Assembly: GCA_965203195.1 (NCBI GenBank) | Contig: OZ241860.1 | Coordinates: forward strand, 3,100,001-3,164,000 | Length of the DNA stretch: 64,000 nt | Direction of reading: 5' to 3' | Source of the DNA: Bin87 sp965203195 | Lineage (GTDB): Bacteria > Chloroflexota > Dehalococcoidia > Lucifugimonadales > UBA3495 | Part shown: one piece after another, positions 41,851-50,580 of the stretch | Numbering within the stretch: position 1 is the stretch's first letter | How the letters are laid out: every line of letters begins with the position of its first letter | Position numbers and translations under genes: made by a program | The notes under the pieces: model-generated | What the model was told of the DNA's origin: nothing | The model's database searches: none | The model's input: only the letters and a program-made list of their open reading frames with translations

Positions 41851-43524
41851 TCAGCCGTCCAGAATCACCGGGATAATCATAGGCCGCTTGTTGAGGTCGT
41901 TGCGTAGGAACTGGCGGGCGATTTTCCGCATTTTCGCCTGGGCGGGTTCCGGGTTGCTGCCTACGATTTCGCCGGTCAGCTCTATTTCCAGGGTTTCGGC
42001 CAGGCGGCGCAGGGAGTCGGCGGCGGCGGCGGGATCCATTACGCCGCTGGCGGCGACCTGCACCGGGCCGGCGATCATTCCGCAGCGGTCGGTGGCGGCG
42101 CAGAGGGCGACGACGCCGTCCCGGGCCAGGGAGCGGCGTTCCCGCAGCACCACGGTGTCGGCGTCCATCACGGTGGGGCCGTCCAGATAGACGGGGCCGG
42201 CGGGTATGGAGGCCACAACCTGGGCGCCGCTGGCGTCGATTTCCAGGATGTCGCCGTCCTCCAGGACGAAGATGCCGTCCGGGGCGGCGCCCAGTTCCCA
42301 GGCCAGTTGGGCGTGGGCGCGCAGGTGGCGGTATTCGCCATGCACGGGCAGGAAGTAGCGGGGCCGGGTCAGGTTGAGCATCAGCTTCAGTTCCTCCCGG
42401 CTGGCGTGGCCGTGGACGTGGACGCGGGCGACGCGGTCGTAAAGCACCCGGGCGCCCTGGCGGAGCAGGTTGTCGATGGTCTGGCTGACGGCGCGCTCGT
42501 TGCCGGGTATGGGGGTGGCGGATATGACCACGGTGTCGCCGGGCATCAGTTCCACATCGCGGCTTTCGCCCTTGGCGATACGCACCAGGGCGGAGGTGGG
42601 TTCGCCCTGGCTGCCGGTGGTCATCAGGACGACCCGTTCCGGGGGCAAGTCGGCGGCGTCGCGCACCGGAATGACGGTGTCGGGCAAGGCGTCCAGGTAG
42701 CCCATTTCCGTGGCCATTTTGACATTGGCGATCATACTGCGCCCCACGAAGGCCACGCGGCGTCCGTGTTTTTCGGCGGCGGAGATGACCTGCTGGATGC
42801 GGCTGATGAGGGAGGCGAAAGTGGCGATGATGACCCGGCCGGCGGCGACGCCGATGGCCCGGTCCAGGGCTTCGCCCATTATCTGTTCGGAGGGGGTGTA
42901 GCCCGGCAGTTCGGCGTAGGTAGAGTCGGAGCAGAGCAGCAGGACGCCGTTGGCGCCCCGTTGGGCCAATGCGGTGAGGTCGATGGTGTGGCCGTCCACG
43001 GGAGTGTGGTCGATTTTGAAATCGCCGGTGTGGATGACAGTGCCCTGGGGGGTGTCAATGCAGATGCCCATAGCGTCGGGGATGCTGTGGCAGACGCGGA
43101 ACCAGGTGGCGCGGAAGCTGGCGCCGAAGTCCAGGGGCTGTTCGGGGGCAACGGGATAGATGGCGGCGTCCCGGGTGCGGCGTCTTTCGTTCAGCTTGAC
43201 GGCAATCAGGCCGTGGGCCAGGCGGGGGGCGTACACGGGGACGGGCAGGTCGGGCAGCACGTAGGGCAGGGCGCCGATGTGGTCCTCGTGGCCGTGGGTA
43301 ATCAGGATGCCCCGCACGCGGTGGGCCCGGGCGGTGAGGTAGGAGACATCGGGGATAATGAGGTCAACCCCCGGCATATCCTCGGTAGGGAACTGGATGC
43401 CGCAGTCCACGACGATAATGTCGTCGCCGCATTCCAGGGCCATCATATTTTTGCCGATTTCGCCTAGCCCGCCCAGGGGGATGACGCGCAGGGGGGGGAT
43501 GTTGGCGGCGTTGGTAAAAGTCAA
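41851..43524 (-). CDS. rnj: Ribonuclease J
   Basis: A 557-aa metallo-beta-lactamase ribonuclease of the beta-CASP group, with both endonuclease and 5'-exonuclease activity in the family. The zinc motif HGHEDHIGAL, the CHSIPDA segment, the TTGSQGEP motif and HVHGHASREELK are all present. The C-terminal domain is complete. It points to RNase J-based mRNA decay. Confidence 0.96.
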   Translation of the reverse strand: MTFTNAANIPPLRVIPLGGLGEIGKNMMALECGDDIIVVDCGIQFPTEDMPGVDLIIPDVSYLTARAHRVRGILITHGHEDHIGALPYVLPDLPVPVYAPRLAHGLIAVKLNERRRTRDAAIYPVAPEQPLDFGASFRATWFRVCHSIPDAMGICIDTPQGTVIHTGDFKIDHTPVDGHTIDLTALAQRGANGVLLLCSDSTYAELPGYTPSEQIMGEALDRAIGVAAGRVIIATFASLISRIQQVISAAEKHGRRVAFVGRSMIANVKMATEMGYLDALPDTVIPVRDAADLPPERVVLMTTGSQGEPTSALVRIAKGESRDVELMPGDTVVISATPIPGNERAVSQTIDNLLRQGARVLYDRVARVHVHGHASREELKLMLNLTRPRYFLPVHGEYRHLRAHAQLAWELGAAPDGIFVLEDGDILEIDASGAQVVASIPAGPVYLDGPTVMDADTVVLRERRSLARDGVVALCAATDRCGMIAGPVQVAASGVMDPAAAADSLRRLAETLEIELTGEIVGSNPEPAQAKMRKIARQFLRNDLNKRPMIIPVILDG

Positions 43525-43645
43525 ATTGGTTCACCCGGTCTTTGGCGGCCACAGAGCAAGCGGGGCCGCCCGGTTCAGCGTAGTCATATAATTCAGCGTA
43601 GGACTTATAATGCCACAAATCCGGCGGCGGCGCGCGGGCCGGCCG

Positions 43646-44312
43646 GGGGCGCGTCGTGAAAACGCCCGTCGTTCCGGCGGACGGCAGAATCCGGGGCCGG
43701 CGCCCACTGCTGCGGAGCAGGCGGGCGGGATGCCCGGATGTCGGCTGGCGCCGGAACGACGGGTAGTTATGCTGTGCCGCCGGAGCGACGCAAAAAATGC
43801 GCTTGGCGACGCGCCTTGATTCACGGTGCGGTTCCGGTCAGGAAGGGGGTTCCGGCGGGCGGGGACATCGCGGCGGCGGGCGGCAGCAAGTGGGCGGTGG
43901 CAGGACGGTTGTCATTGGAAGGCGGCTCCTTTGCGGCGGGTTAGACGATGGGCGATTGGCAGTTGACGGATGATTGATAAGGGACACCGGGGGATTGTCC
44001 GGGCAAACCGGAGTTGCCAGGTTGTCGGCGCTACGGCCTGAGAGCGTAACGCGTGAGTTTCGTCATAGTTTTCCGTGTCCCGGACGGACTTACGACAAGC
44101 AAAAGCAGGTTCAGGGCCTGCTCCGGCAAGCCGGTTGGGTCATCCGGCACGGGGCGGTGGTGACACCCGCTGGCTGGCACAGAACTACACGGGCCGTACG
44201 ACATATACAGCGACGAAGCAGGACCAGCTGCACAGTGAAATTCCGACAAGGGTTAGGCCGTTTCCTGGCGGGCCGGCCAGCCCGAAACTTTCCCCCGGTG
44301 TGGGTGTGATGC
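43646..44312 (+). repeat. Long non-coding repeat, copy B
   Basis: The best-preserved copy, between RNase J and the uracil-DNA glycosylase gene. It shares with copy A an outer part (TGCTGCGGAGCAG, TTATGCTGTGCCGCCGGAGC, GCGCCTTGATTCAC) and with A and C the inner part (TGTCATTGGAAGGCGGCTCC, then GGTTGTCGGCGCTACGGCCT and the blocks listed for copy A). It is followed 8 nt later by a long perfect hairpin. Confidence 0.88.
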
Positions 44313-44319
44313 GGATGGT

Positions 44320-44359
44320 TGGCTGGTGGGCGCCGCTGGTCAGCGGCGCCCACCAGCCA
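44320..44359. repeat. Perfect 19-bp hairpin
   Basis: Arms 44320-44338 and 44341-44359 (TGGCTGGTGGGCGCCGCTG and its complement) are perfect with a 2-nt centre. It lies 278 nt downstream of the uracil-DNA glycosylase stop on that gene's strand but lacks a T run, so a terminator role is uncertain. Confidence 0.85.
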
Positions 44360-44636
44360 TTTGATAGCGTGACGCGGTTGAGTGATCGTCGGTCGGTGGA
44401 CAGGGTTGTACGGTTGGGTCGACACAAAAGCGAGCCGTTTGCCGCCACGATGCCCGTCGCGCGCCAAGCGATGTGGCGGTGGCCGTCCGGTGTAGCGCGC
44501 TAGAAAGCTTTGCCGGCGGCCGGGGCTGCTTTACCCGTGCATCAGCATAGCGTACCGATGTGCGGGGCGCAAGGGGGTAAATGGCACTGATTCGCAGCGA
44601 ATTTTGGATCCCGGCGGGCGGATTTGGCGGCACGGG

Positions 44637-45476
44637 CTAGAACATCCGGGGCTGCCCCGGCGGGGGGCGGGATGGGGGCGGGGGCTCGGGGTTGCGGCTG
44701 TCGCTGTCGCCGGGGGGATCGGCAGCATCGCCAGTATCGCCGGCTACAAGGCGGTCGCTATTGTCGGATGGCGGGGGCGCTGCGGCCGGCGTGCCACACA
44801 GGGCCGGCGCCGGGGCCGGCGGCGGGAGGGTTTCGTAAGCGTCCGCCGGCTCGCGGATGGCGGCAGCATCGGCAGTATCGGCGGACGCGGCGGGCGTTGT
44901 GGCCGGCGATGGCGGTTCCACCTGCACGCGCAGCACGTCCAGCAGTCCCGGGATGCGGGCGAAATCGGCTTCAATGGCCGCCCGCATTTCCTGCCGGCGC
45001 AGGCCGGCGGCGGGGTGCATAATCGGAAAGATGCGCCGTCCGTCCACGGTGCGGAGGCGTCCCCGCACGCGGCTGATGCTTTGTCCGGGCAGGAACCGGG
45101 CCATAGCGAACCGGCCCAGGGTGACGATAAGCAGCGGGTCAATCAGCTCAATCTGTCGTTCCAGGTATTTGGCGCAGGCGGCAATTTCGTCGGGCATCGG
45201 ATCCCGGTTGTTGGGCGGGCGGCATTTCACCATATTGGCGATGTACACCTGCTCGCGGGTCATACCGATGGACAGCAGCAGATCCTCCAGCAGGTTGCCC
45301 GCCGGGCCGACGAAGGGGCGCCCCTGCCGGTCCTCCTGGGCGCCGGGGCCTTCGCCGATGAACAGTATTTCGGCGTCGGGCGGGCCCTCGCCGGGGACGG
45401 CGTTGGCGCGGCCGGCGTGCAGGGGGCAGTCGGCGCAAGTCCGCACCTGCCGTTCCAGTTCGGCCAGCGTGTCCAT
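44637..45476 (-). CDS. udg: Uracil-DNA glycosylase, family 4 (Fe-S type)
   Basis: Removes uracil from DNA. The 279-aa protein has the family motif GEGPGAQED (41-49), the four iron-sulfur cysteines Cys14, Cys17, Cys85 and Cys101, and a late HPAAGLR motif. The last ~85 residues are a Pro/Ala/Asp-rich tail absent from most members. It is the last gene of the yceD-rpmF-fabD-nusB-acpP series. Confidence 0.94.
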   Translation of the reverse strand: MDTLAELERQVRTCADCPLHAGRANAVPGEGPPDAEILFIGEGPGAQEDRQGRPFVGPAGNLLEDLLLSIGMTREQVYIANMVKCRPPNNRDPMPDEIAACAKYLERQIELIDPLLIVTLGRFAMARFLPGQSISRVRGRLRTVDGRRIFPIMHPAAGLRRQEMRAAIEADFARIPGLLDVLRVQVEPPSPATTPAASADTADAAAIREPADAYETLPPPAPAPALCGTPAAAPPPSDNSDRLVAGDTGDAADPPGDSDSRNPEPPPPSRPPPGQPRMF

Positions 45477-45539
45477 AGGGGTGGTGGCATCCGAAGCGGT
45501 GAGGTATCGGTATCCGGCGGCCGGGCGCGGGGCGGCGGT

Positions 45540-45800
45540 CTAATCGTCCGTGACGCCCTTGTCCTTCAGGTAGGCCACGGCGTCGGCGATGGTGTGAATT
45601 TCCCCGGCGTCCTCGTCGGGGATTTCGATGGTGTTGTCGTCGGAGGTGAACTCCTCCTCAAACGCCATAATCAGCTCCACCAGGTCCAGGGAATCGGCGC
45701 CCAGGTCGTCCTGGAAGGAGGAGCTTTCGTTGACATCGGCGGCGTCAACGCCCAGCTTGTCAACTACGATGTCGGTAATGCGCTCAAGTACGGTACTCAA
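45540..45800 (-). CDS. acpP: Acyl carrier protein
   Basis: An 86-aa acidic carrier of fatty acid synthesis. The phosphopantetheine serine is in the motif GADSLDLVEL. The start is a TTG at 45800 with GGAG 8 nt upstream; no ATG fits the normal ACP length. It lies between nusB and the uracil-DNA glycosylase gene. Confidence 0.94.
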   Translation of the reverse strand: MSTVLERITDIVVDKLGVDAADVNESSSFQDDLGADSLDLVELIMAFEEEFTSDDNTIEIPDEDAGEIHTIADAVAYLKDKGVTDD

Positions 45801-45916
45801 GGGTTCATCTCCGTGTGCGAGGTTGGCGCTGCGGAACAACGCCGGATGGCTTTGCCGTTGGGGGTTTGCCGTTGGGTTGAGGGAAAGGCGGCTGCGGCCG
45901 GCAGCGGGCCGGGCGG

Positions 45917-46471
45917 TCATTCGGCCGGGCGGCAGCCGGCGGTGGTATCAGCATTGGCGCGGGCGTCGGCAGCAGCGTCAGCATTGGCGGCGGCCAGGTC
46001 GCTGACAGCCGAGCCCAGGACGCCGTTGACGAAACGCGCGCTGCTTTCGCTGCCGTAAATTGACGCCAGTTCCACCGCCTCGTTGACGACTACCGCGCGG
46101 GGCACTTCCTGGGCGCGGCTGGTCAGCTCATAGATTGCCATACGCAATATGTTGCGGTCAACGATGGCCAGGAGATTGACGGGGAAGGCCGGGGCATAGC
46201 GCCGGATGGCGGCGTCCAGGCCGGGGGCGGCGGCGATGACGCCGGAGGTGATGGCGGCGGCGGCGCGGCGGATGGCCGGCGGGGCCGGTTCCTCGGCGCA
46301 CAGCCAGTCCATCAGGGCTTCCGGGTCAAGGCGGTCGCCCTCCGGACTGGCGCTGCCGCTGGCGCCGCCAATATCGTAGGTATAGAGAGACTGGAGGGCG
46401 AGGATGCGGGCGCGCCGGCCGGCCACACTGTGCCGTGTGCGGTTCCGGCGGCGGCGCGATCGGGTAGTCAT
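45917..46471 (-). CDS. nusB: Transcription antitermination factor NusB
   Basis: A 184-aa RNA-binding helical protein of rRNA antitermination. Family segments are ARILALQSLYTYDIG, FPVNLLAIVDRNILRMAIYE, and AVVNEAVELASIYGSESSAR, then FVNGVLG. The Arg-rich N-terminus (TRSRRRRNRTR) and an Ala/Asp-rich C-terminal tail extend it beyond the usual 140-150 aa. Confidence 0.94.
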   Translation of the reverse strand: MTTRSRRRRNRTRHSVAGRRARILALQSLYTYDIGGASGSASPEGDRLDPEALMDWLCAEEPAPPAIRRAAAAITSGVIAAAPGLDAAIRRYAPAFPVNLLAIVDRNILRMAIYELTSRAQEVPRAVVVNEAVELASIYGSESSARFVNGVLGSAVSDLAAANADAAADARANADTTAGCRPAE

Positions 46472-46532
46472 TTTGGGTGGGCCGGCCCGGCGGGGCGCCG
46501 TGACAGGTGTCCCGCGACGACGATGGCGGTGG

Positions 46533-47483
46533 TCAGGATTTTTCGGCTTCCTTGCGGATGGAATCGGGGTCGGAGAGGGTCATTGCGGCCACGCCCGGTT
46601 CGATGCGGCGCACCAGGCTGGAGAGCACGCGCGCCGGGCCGAATTCCACGAAGCGGTTGGCGCCGGCGTCCACCATAAAGCGGACGCAGCGTTTCCAGAG
46701 GACGCAGTGGCACAGTCCGGTGAGCAGTTCCTGGCGGGCCTGTTCGGCGCTGGCGATGGCCTGGCCGGTGGAGTTGGCGATGACCGGGAAGGCGGGGTCG
46801 CGGAGTTTGATGCCGTCAATGGCGTCGGCGAGGCCCTCCTGGGCCAGGGACATCAGGCGGGAGTGGAAGGCGCCGCTTACTGCCAGGGGGACGACTTTTC
46901 TGGCGCCGCGGGCCGAGGCCAGGTCCATGGCCCGGGCCAGGGCCATTTTGTCGCCGCTGACGACAATCTGGTCGTCGGAGTTGATGTTGGCCAGTTCCAC
47001 GCCGGCGTCCTGGGCTACCTGGGCTACGGTGAGTTCGTCCAGGCCGATGATGGCCGCCATGGAGCCGGGGCGGGATTCGGAGGCTTCGTGCATCAGCCGG
47101 CCGCGTTCCCGCACCAGCCGGACGCCGTCGCGGAAATCCATCACGCCGCCTACGACCATGGAGGTGTACTCGCCCAGGCTGTGGCCGGCCACGGTGGCGG
47201 GCCGGGGGGCGGCGCTGCCCAGGAATTCCTGCCACGCCTGCCAGATGGCGATGCTTACGGTCATAATGGCCGGCTGGGCGTGGGCGGTGTCCTGTAGCTG
47301 GGCGGAGGGGCCCTCAAACATCAGCCTGGTGAGGGGGGCGTCCAGGCTGTCGTCCGCTTCCGCAAAGACGGCGCGGGCGGCGGCGGACGCCTCGTAGAGG
47401 CTGCGCCCCATCCCCACTTTCTGGGCGCCCTGCCCCGGGAAAATGTACGAATAGACAGGGGCTCGTTCAATGTCAGTCATCAC
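46533..47483 (-). CDS. fabD: Malonyl-CoA:ACP transacylase
   Basis: Loads malonyl units on ACP. The 316-aa protein starts with SYIFPGQGAQKVGMG, has the catalytic serine in AGHSLGEYTS and the later GAFHSRLM His. It is encoded with acpP, rpmF and nusB. plsX and fabH, often in this cluster, are not in the window. Confidence 0.95.
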   Translation of the reverse strand: MMTDIERAPVYSYIFPGQGAQKVGMGRSLYEASAAARAVFAEADDSLDAPLTRLMFEGPSAQLQDTAHAQPAIMTVSIAIWQAWQEFLGSAAPRPATVAGHSLGEYTSMVVGGVMDFRDGVRLVRERGRLMHEASESRPGSMAAIIGLDELTVAQVAQDAGVELANINSDDQIVVSGDKMALARAMDLASARGARKVVPLAVSGAFHSRLMSLAQEGLADAIDGIKLRDPAFPVIANSTGQAIASAEQARQELLTGLCHCVLWKRCVRFMVDAGANRFVEFGPARVLSSLVRRIEPGVAAMTLSDPDSIRKEAEKS

Positions 47484-47621
47484 ACCCGCACTCCAAGTTG
47501 CGCCGTCGGGTCGGATTTTCGGCAGGCCGCAGGGTAGGATAAGGTAAGGTAGGGCAAGGCAGGTTTGGATTGATTTGACCGGGCCGCGGTGGCTTGAACT
47601 GACGGCGGCGGTCGGCGCATT

Positions 47622-47801
47622 TTACACCGGAACCGTCCGTCCGCGGTAGAAGCCGCATTCCGGGCAGGCGGCGTGGGGCCGCTTGGCGGCGCGGCAGCGG
47701 GGGCAGCGGGCGGGGTGCATACTCCGCAGGCGGTAGGCCGGGGAGGACAGGCGCCGTCCCTTGCGGGCACGGGTCAATTTCTTGTTCGGCAGTGCGCCCA
47801 T
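47622..47801 (-). CDS. rpmF: 50S ribosomal protein L32
   Basis: A 59-aa protein: MGALPNKKLTRARKGRR at the start, then a zinc ribbon with CPRC and CPEC, ending in FYRGRTVPV. The sequence and place directly after yceD are diagnostic. AGGA lies about 10 nt before the ATG. Confidence 0.95.
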   Translation of the reverse strand: MGALPNKKLTRARKGRRLSSPAYRLRSMHPARCPRCRAAKRPHAACPECGFYRGRTVPV

Positions 47802-47905
47802 AGTAGTGAATCCTGTTGGGTGATTGTGATTGACGCCGGCTTTGGGGATGCGCGTCGGCGGTGTCCATCCCCTGGAACCGGATACGGGTGGCGGGTGCGG
47901 CCCGG

Positions 47906-48436
47906 TCAGGGCAGAAGCGCCGGGGGATTGGCGGCCAGTATCCGCAGGGCCGCCCAGCGCGGGTCAATATCGTCGGCGTGGCACTGGCAGTTTTTGAGGT
48001 TGCGGTCCACGCCGCAGCGGTCGCAGATGCCGGCGCATTCGGGGCGGCACAGGGGTTTGAGGGGCAGCGTGGCTAAGGCGCACTGCCGGGCAGCTTCGCC
48101 CAGGTTGAGGATGTGGTCGGCGCCGATGTAGAACCCCTCCCAGTCCTCGGGCGGGGGGCAGCGGCGTCCGGTGCGGACATCAACTTCGGGGAAGTATTCC
48201 TCCTCCACATCCAGTTCCAGGGGCCGGACGAAACCGGCCAGGCAACGGCTGCATTCCTGGGCCAGGCGCACGGTGAGGGCGGCCTGCACCCAGATGCCGT
48301 GGTGGGTGCGCACCATACGCACCCGGCCGGCGGCGTATTCCGGCGGAGCGCCGCGGTCAGCGGAAGGCTCCTCAAGGCTGAATTCCCGCTGGGAGCCGAT
48401 GGGCTCTTTCAGCAATTGCGCTACATTGTAGTTCAT
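47906..48436 (-). CDS. yceD: YceD/DUF177 family protein
   Basis: A 176-aa protein of the YceD (DUF177) family, linked to 23S rRNA handling. Cysteine motifs CSRC and CRPECAGICDRCG are visible, with the typical ENYFPEVDV-like acidic segment. It is paired with rpmF as in most bacteria. A GCTATAAT-type -10 box lies about 70 nt upstream (48513-48508, minus strand). Confidence 0.92.
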   Translation of the reverse strand: MNYNVAQLLKEPIGSQREFSLEEPSADRGAPPEYAAGRVRMVRTHHGIWVQAALTVRLAQECSRCLAGFVRPLELDVEEEYFPEVDVRTGRRCPPPEDWEGFYIGADHILNLGEAARQCALATLPLKPLCRPECAGICDRCGVDRNLKNCQCHADDIDPRWAALRILAANPPALLP

Positions 48437-48507
48437 CGCGGTTCATTGTCCGGAGAGCGGGTCCGGAGACCGGCCCGGCCACGCCAGCGGCGAAAATGTT
48501 GCGGGCG

Positions 48508-48513
48508 ATTATA
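48508..48513 (-). promoter_or_regulatory. -10 box of the yceD-rpmF-fabD cluster
   Basis: TATAAT on the minus strand, preceded by GGC, 71 nt before the yceD start. No -35 box was identified. Confidence 0.45.
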
Positions 48514-48666
48514 GCCGCCTCGCCCCCCGGCGGCAAGCCGGCGCAATGCGATTTTGGCGGAATTAAGCCGGGGGCGGTTGCCGGCGCAACGGGAGCTCAG
48601 TGGCGCGGGAGTTCAATTGCACGGGAGATCAGTGCCGCAAGATCTCAGCGCAGCAGGAGCGCCGTT

Positions 48667-49101
48667 TCAGGAAGCCGGGGCGTGGGCGTTGATGTAGGCG
48701 ATGATGTCGTTGGTAGAGGTTCCGGGGCCGAATACGGCGGAGACGCCCATGGCGGCCAGGGGTTCCCGGTCCTCCTCGGGGACGATGCCGCCCAGCAGCA
48801 CCAGCACGTGGTTCATATCCTGTTCGTCCAGCAGGCGCATAATTTCCGGCATCAGTTCCATATGGGCGCCGGAGAGGATGCTCAAACCCAGCACGGCCAC
48901 ATCCTCCTGGGCGGCGGCCTGGGCCACCATTTGAGGGGTCTGGCGGATGCCGGTGTAGATGACTTCCATGCCGGCGTCGCGCAGGGCGCGGGCGATGACT
49001 TTGGCGCCGCGGTCGTGTCCGTCCAGGCCCGGCTTGGCGACGAGGACGCGGATGGGGTTGCCTGGCGGCGCGGCAGGCGTGGTGGTAGTGATAGCAGTCA
49101 T
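48667..49101 (-). CDS. Cobalamin-binding small subunit (methylmalonyl-CoA mutase C-terminal type)
   Basis: A 144-aa B12-binding domain protein. The motif DGHDRG (27-32) supplies the His that coordinates cobalt, followed by SILSGAHM and the LVLLGGIVPEED segment. Such proteins are the beta or small subunit of acyl-CoA mutases. No large catalytic subunit lies nearby in this window. Confidence 0.93.
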   Translation of the reverse strand: MTAITTTTPAAPPGNPIRVLVAKPGLDGHDRGAKVIARALRDAGMEVIYTGIRQTPQMVAQAAAQEDVAVLGLSILSGAHMELMPEIMRLLDEQDMNHVLVLLGGIVPEEDREPLAAMGVSAVFGPGTSTNDIIAYINAHAPAS

Positions 49102-49300
49102 AAAGCGGCAGTCATGCGGGGATGCGGTCGGCGATTATTGGGTTGGCGCGCCGCCCTTGCGGCGGGTTGGCGGCCCGGATTGGCGTTGCCGTATTTTGGC
49201 AGATGGGGGGGCCGGGCGCAATAGGATTGGCGAAAAGGGTTGGGCAGGGGGGGGTGTTGAGATTTCGCTATCGGCCGGTTCGGCGCCCGTCCGTATTGGC

Positions 49301-49440
49301 GGGCCGGCTGCGTTTTCAGGATGGGGTCAGGTTTTTGGCGGATCCGTCGGAGCCGGCGGCGTCCCGCGATGCGGAGCGGACGGCGAACAGCCTGCTCTGC
49401 TGCCGGCGGATCACTTCTCAACGGCGGCCCGCGCCGCAAT
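49301..49440 (+). pseudogene. Remnant of a third Uma2 gene
   Basis: The stretch matching RLRFQDGVRFLADPSEPAAS and DAERTA aligns with the 3' part of the two following genes, then jumps to the spacer sequence that also precedes the second gene. The rest of the gene is missing. Confidence 0.75.
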
Positions 49441-49456
49441 ATGCCTGCCCCCCTTG

Positions 49457-49465
49457 TGCTACAAT
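49457..49465 (+). promoter_or_regulatory. Extended -10 promoter of the first Uma2 gene
   Basis: TGCTACAAT, 67 nt before the start. The same box precedes the second gene at 50505-50513. Confidence 0.6.
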
Positions 49466-49532
49466 CCCGCCACCACAGCCGCCATCCTCTCCCGGCCCAT
49501 ACCGGACGCCCAACCCGGCGCGGAGCCTAACG

Positions 49533-50366
49533 ATGACTACTCCTCACCGCGCTGCCGTCACCACCACAACCACAACCCCGCCGCCCGGCAACCGCGTCAA
49601 GGGCAATGCTCCGTTGCTCTTGCCGCTCCTGCCCGACCCGCCTCGCAAAAACGATATGCTGCAAACCCTCAACTTCGAAAAACCCGCGGTGATGAACACC
49701 GTGGACCGCCACTACGACGCCTTGCGTCAGGAAATCCAGGTGCTGGTGGCCGGCAACGGCTACCTCTGCGCCGCCCGCCGCGATTTGCCCTATGCGCCTT
49801 ACCCCGATATGCTCATTGCCTTCGGTGTTGACGCCGCCGCCATTGCCGCCACCAACGGCTATGTCATTGACGAGGTGGGCAAGCCGCCCGACTTCGTCCT
49901 GGAAGTGGCCTCGGCCAGCACCGGCCGGCGGGATTACACCGTCAAGCGCATCCGGTACGCCCGCCTGGGGGTGCTGGAATACTGGCGCTTTGACCACACC
50001 GGGGGGCGGTTTCACAATGCGCCCCTGGCCGGCGACCGGCTGGTGAATGGTCACTACGAACCCATTGCGACGGAGACGGACGAGCAGGGCCGGATTTGGG
50101 GGTACAGCGCGGCGCTGGGGTTGTGGCTGTGCTGGGATGCGGGGCGGCTGCGATTTCACGATGGGGTCAGGTTTTTGGAGGATCCGTCGGAGCTGGCGGC
50201 GTCTCGCGATGCGGAGCGGACGGCCCGGGATGCGGAGCGGACGGCCCGCCTGTCCGCCGAAGTCCAGCGGGACGCGGCTCGTGATGAGCGCGATGCCGCT
50301 TTGCAGGAACGCGACGCGCTTCTGGACGAAATCCGACGCCTCCGCGACTCCGGGCATCAGCAGTAG
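49533..50366 (+). CDS. Uma2-family (DUF820) endonuclease-like protein 1
   Basis: A 277-aa protein with a Thr/Pro-rich N-terminus, a PD-(D/E)XK core (PPDFVLEVASASTGRRDYTV, then KRIRYARLGVLEYW) and a C-terminal coiled coil of repeated RDAERTA units. The catalytic Asp and Glu are in place. Uma2 proteins are numerous in some phyla and of unclear role. It is followed 215 nt later by a near-identical copy. Confidence 0.88.
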   Translation: MTTPHRAAVTTTTTTPPPGNRVKGNAPLLLPLLPDPPRKNDMLQTLNFEKPAVMNTVDRHYDALRQEIQVLVAGNGYLCAARRDLPYAPYPDMLIAFGVDAAAIAATNGYVIDEVGKPPDFVLEVASASTGRRDYTVKRIRYARLGVLEYWRFDHTGGRFHNAPLAGDRLVNGHYEPIATETDEQGRIWGYSAALGLWLCWDAGRLRFHDGVRFLEDPSELAASRDAERTARDAERTARLSAEVQRDAARDERDAALQERDALLDEIRRLRDSGHQQ

Positions 50367-50504
50367 CCGTCGCTCCGGCGCAGCAATGCTGCCCATTATA
50401 TTCTCACATAGACAGGCGCGCTTCTTATGATGGCAAACAGCCTGTTCCGCCGTCGCCGGACACTTTGCACGGCGGCCCGTGCCGCAACGCGCCTGCCCCC
50501 TTTG

Positions 50505-50513
50505 TGCTACAAT
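50505..50513 (+). promoter_or_regulatory. Extended -10 promoter of the second Uma2 gene
   Basis: TGCTACAAT, 67 nt before the start, in a spacer duplicated from upstream of the first gene. Confidence 0.6.
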
Positions 50514-50580
50514 CCCGCCACCATAGCCGCCATCCTCTCCCGGCCCACGCCGGATGCCCAACCCGGCACGGAGCCTACTA

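Noticed and set aside
43974..44309. Open frame within repeat copy B (and a similar one at 63661)
   Set aside because: The frame is not kept in copy A and changes between copies; the conservation follows DNA blocks, not codons.
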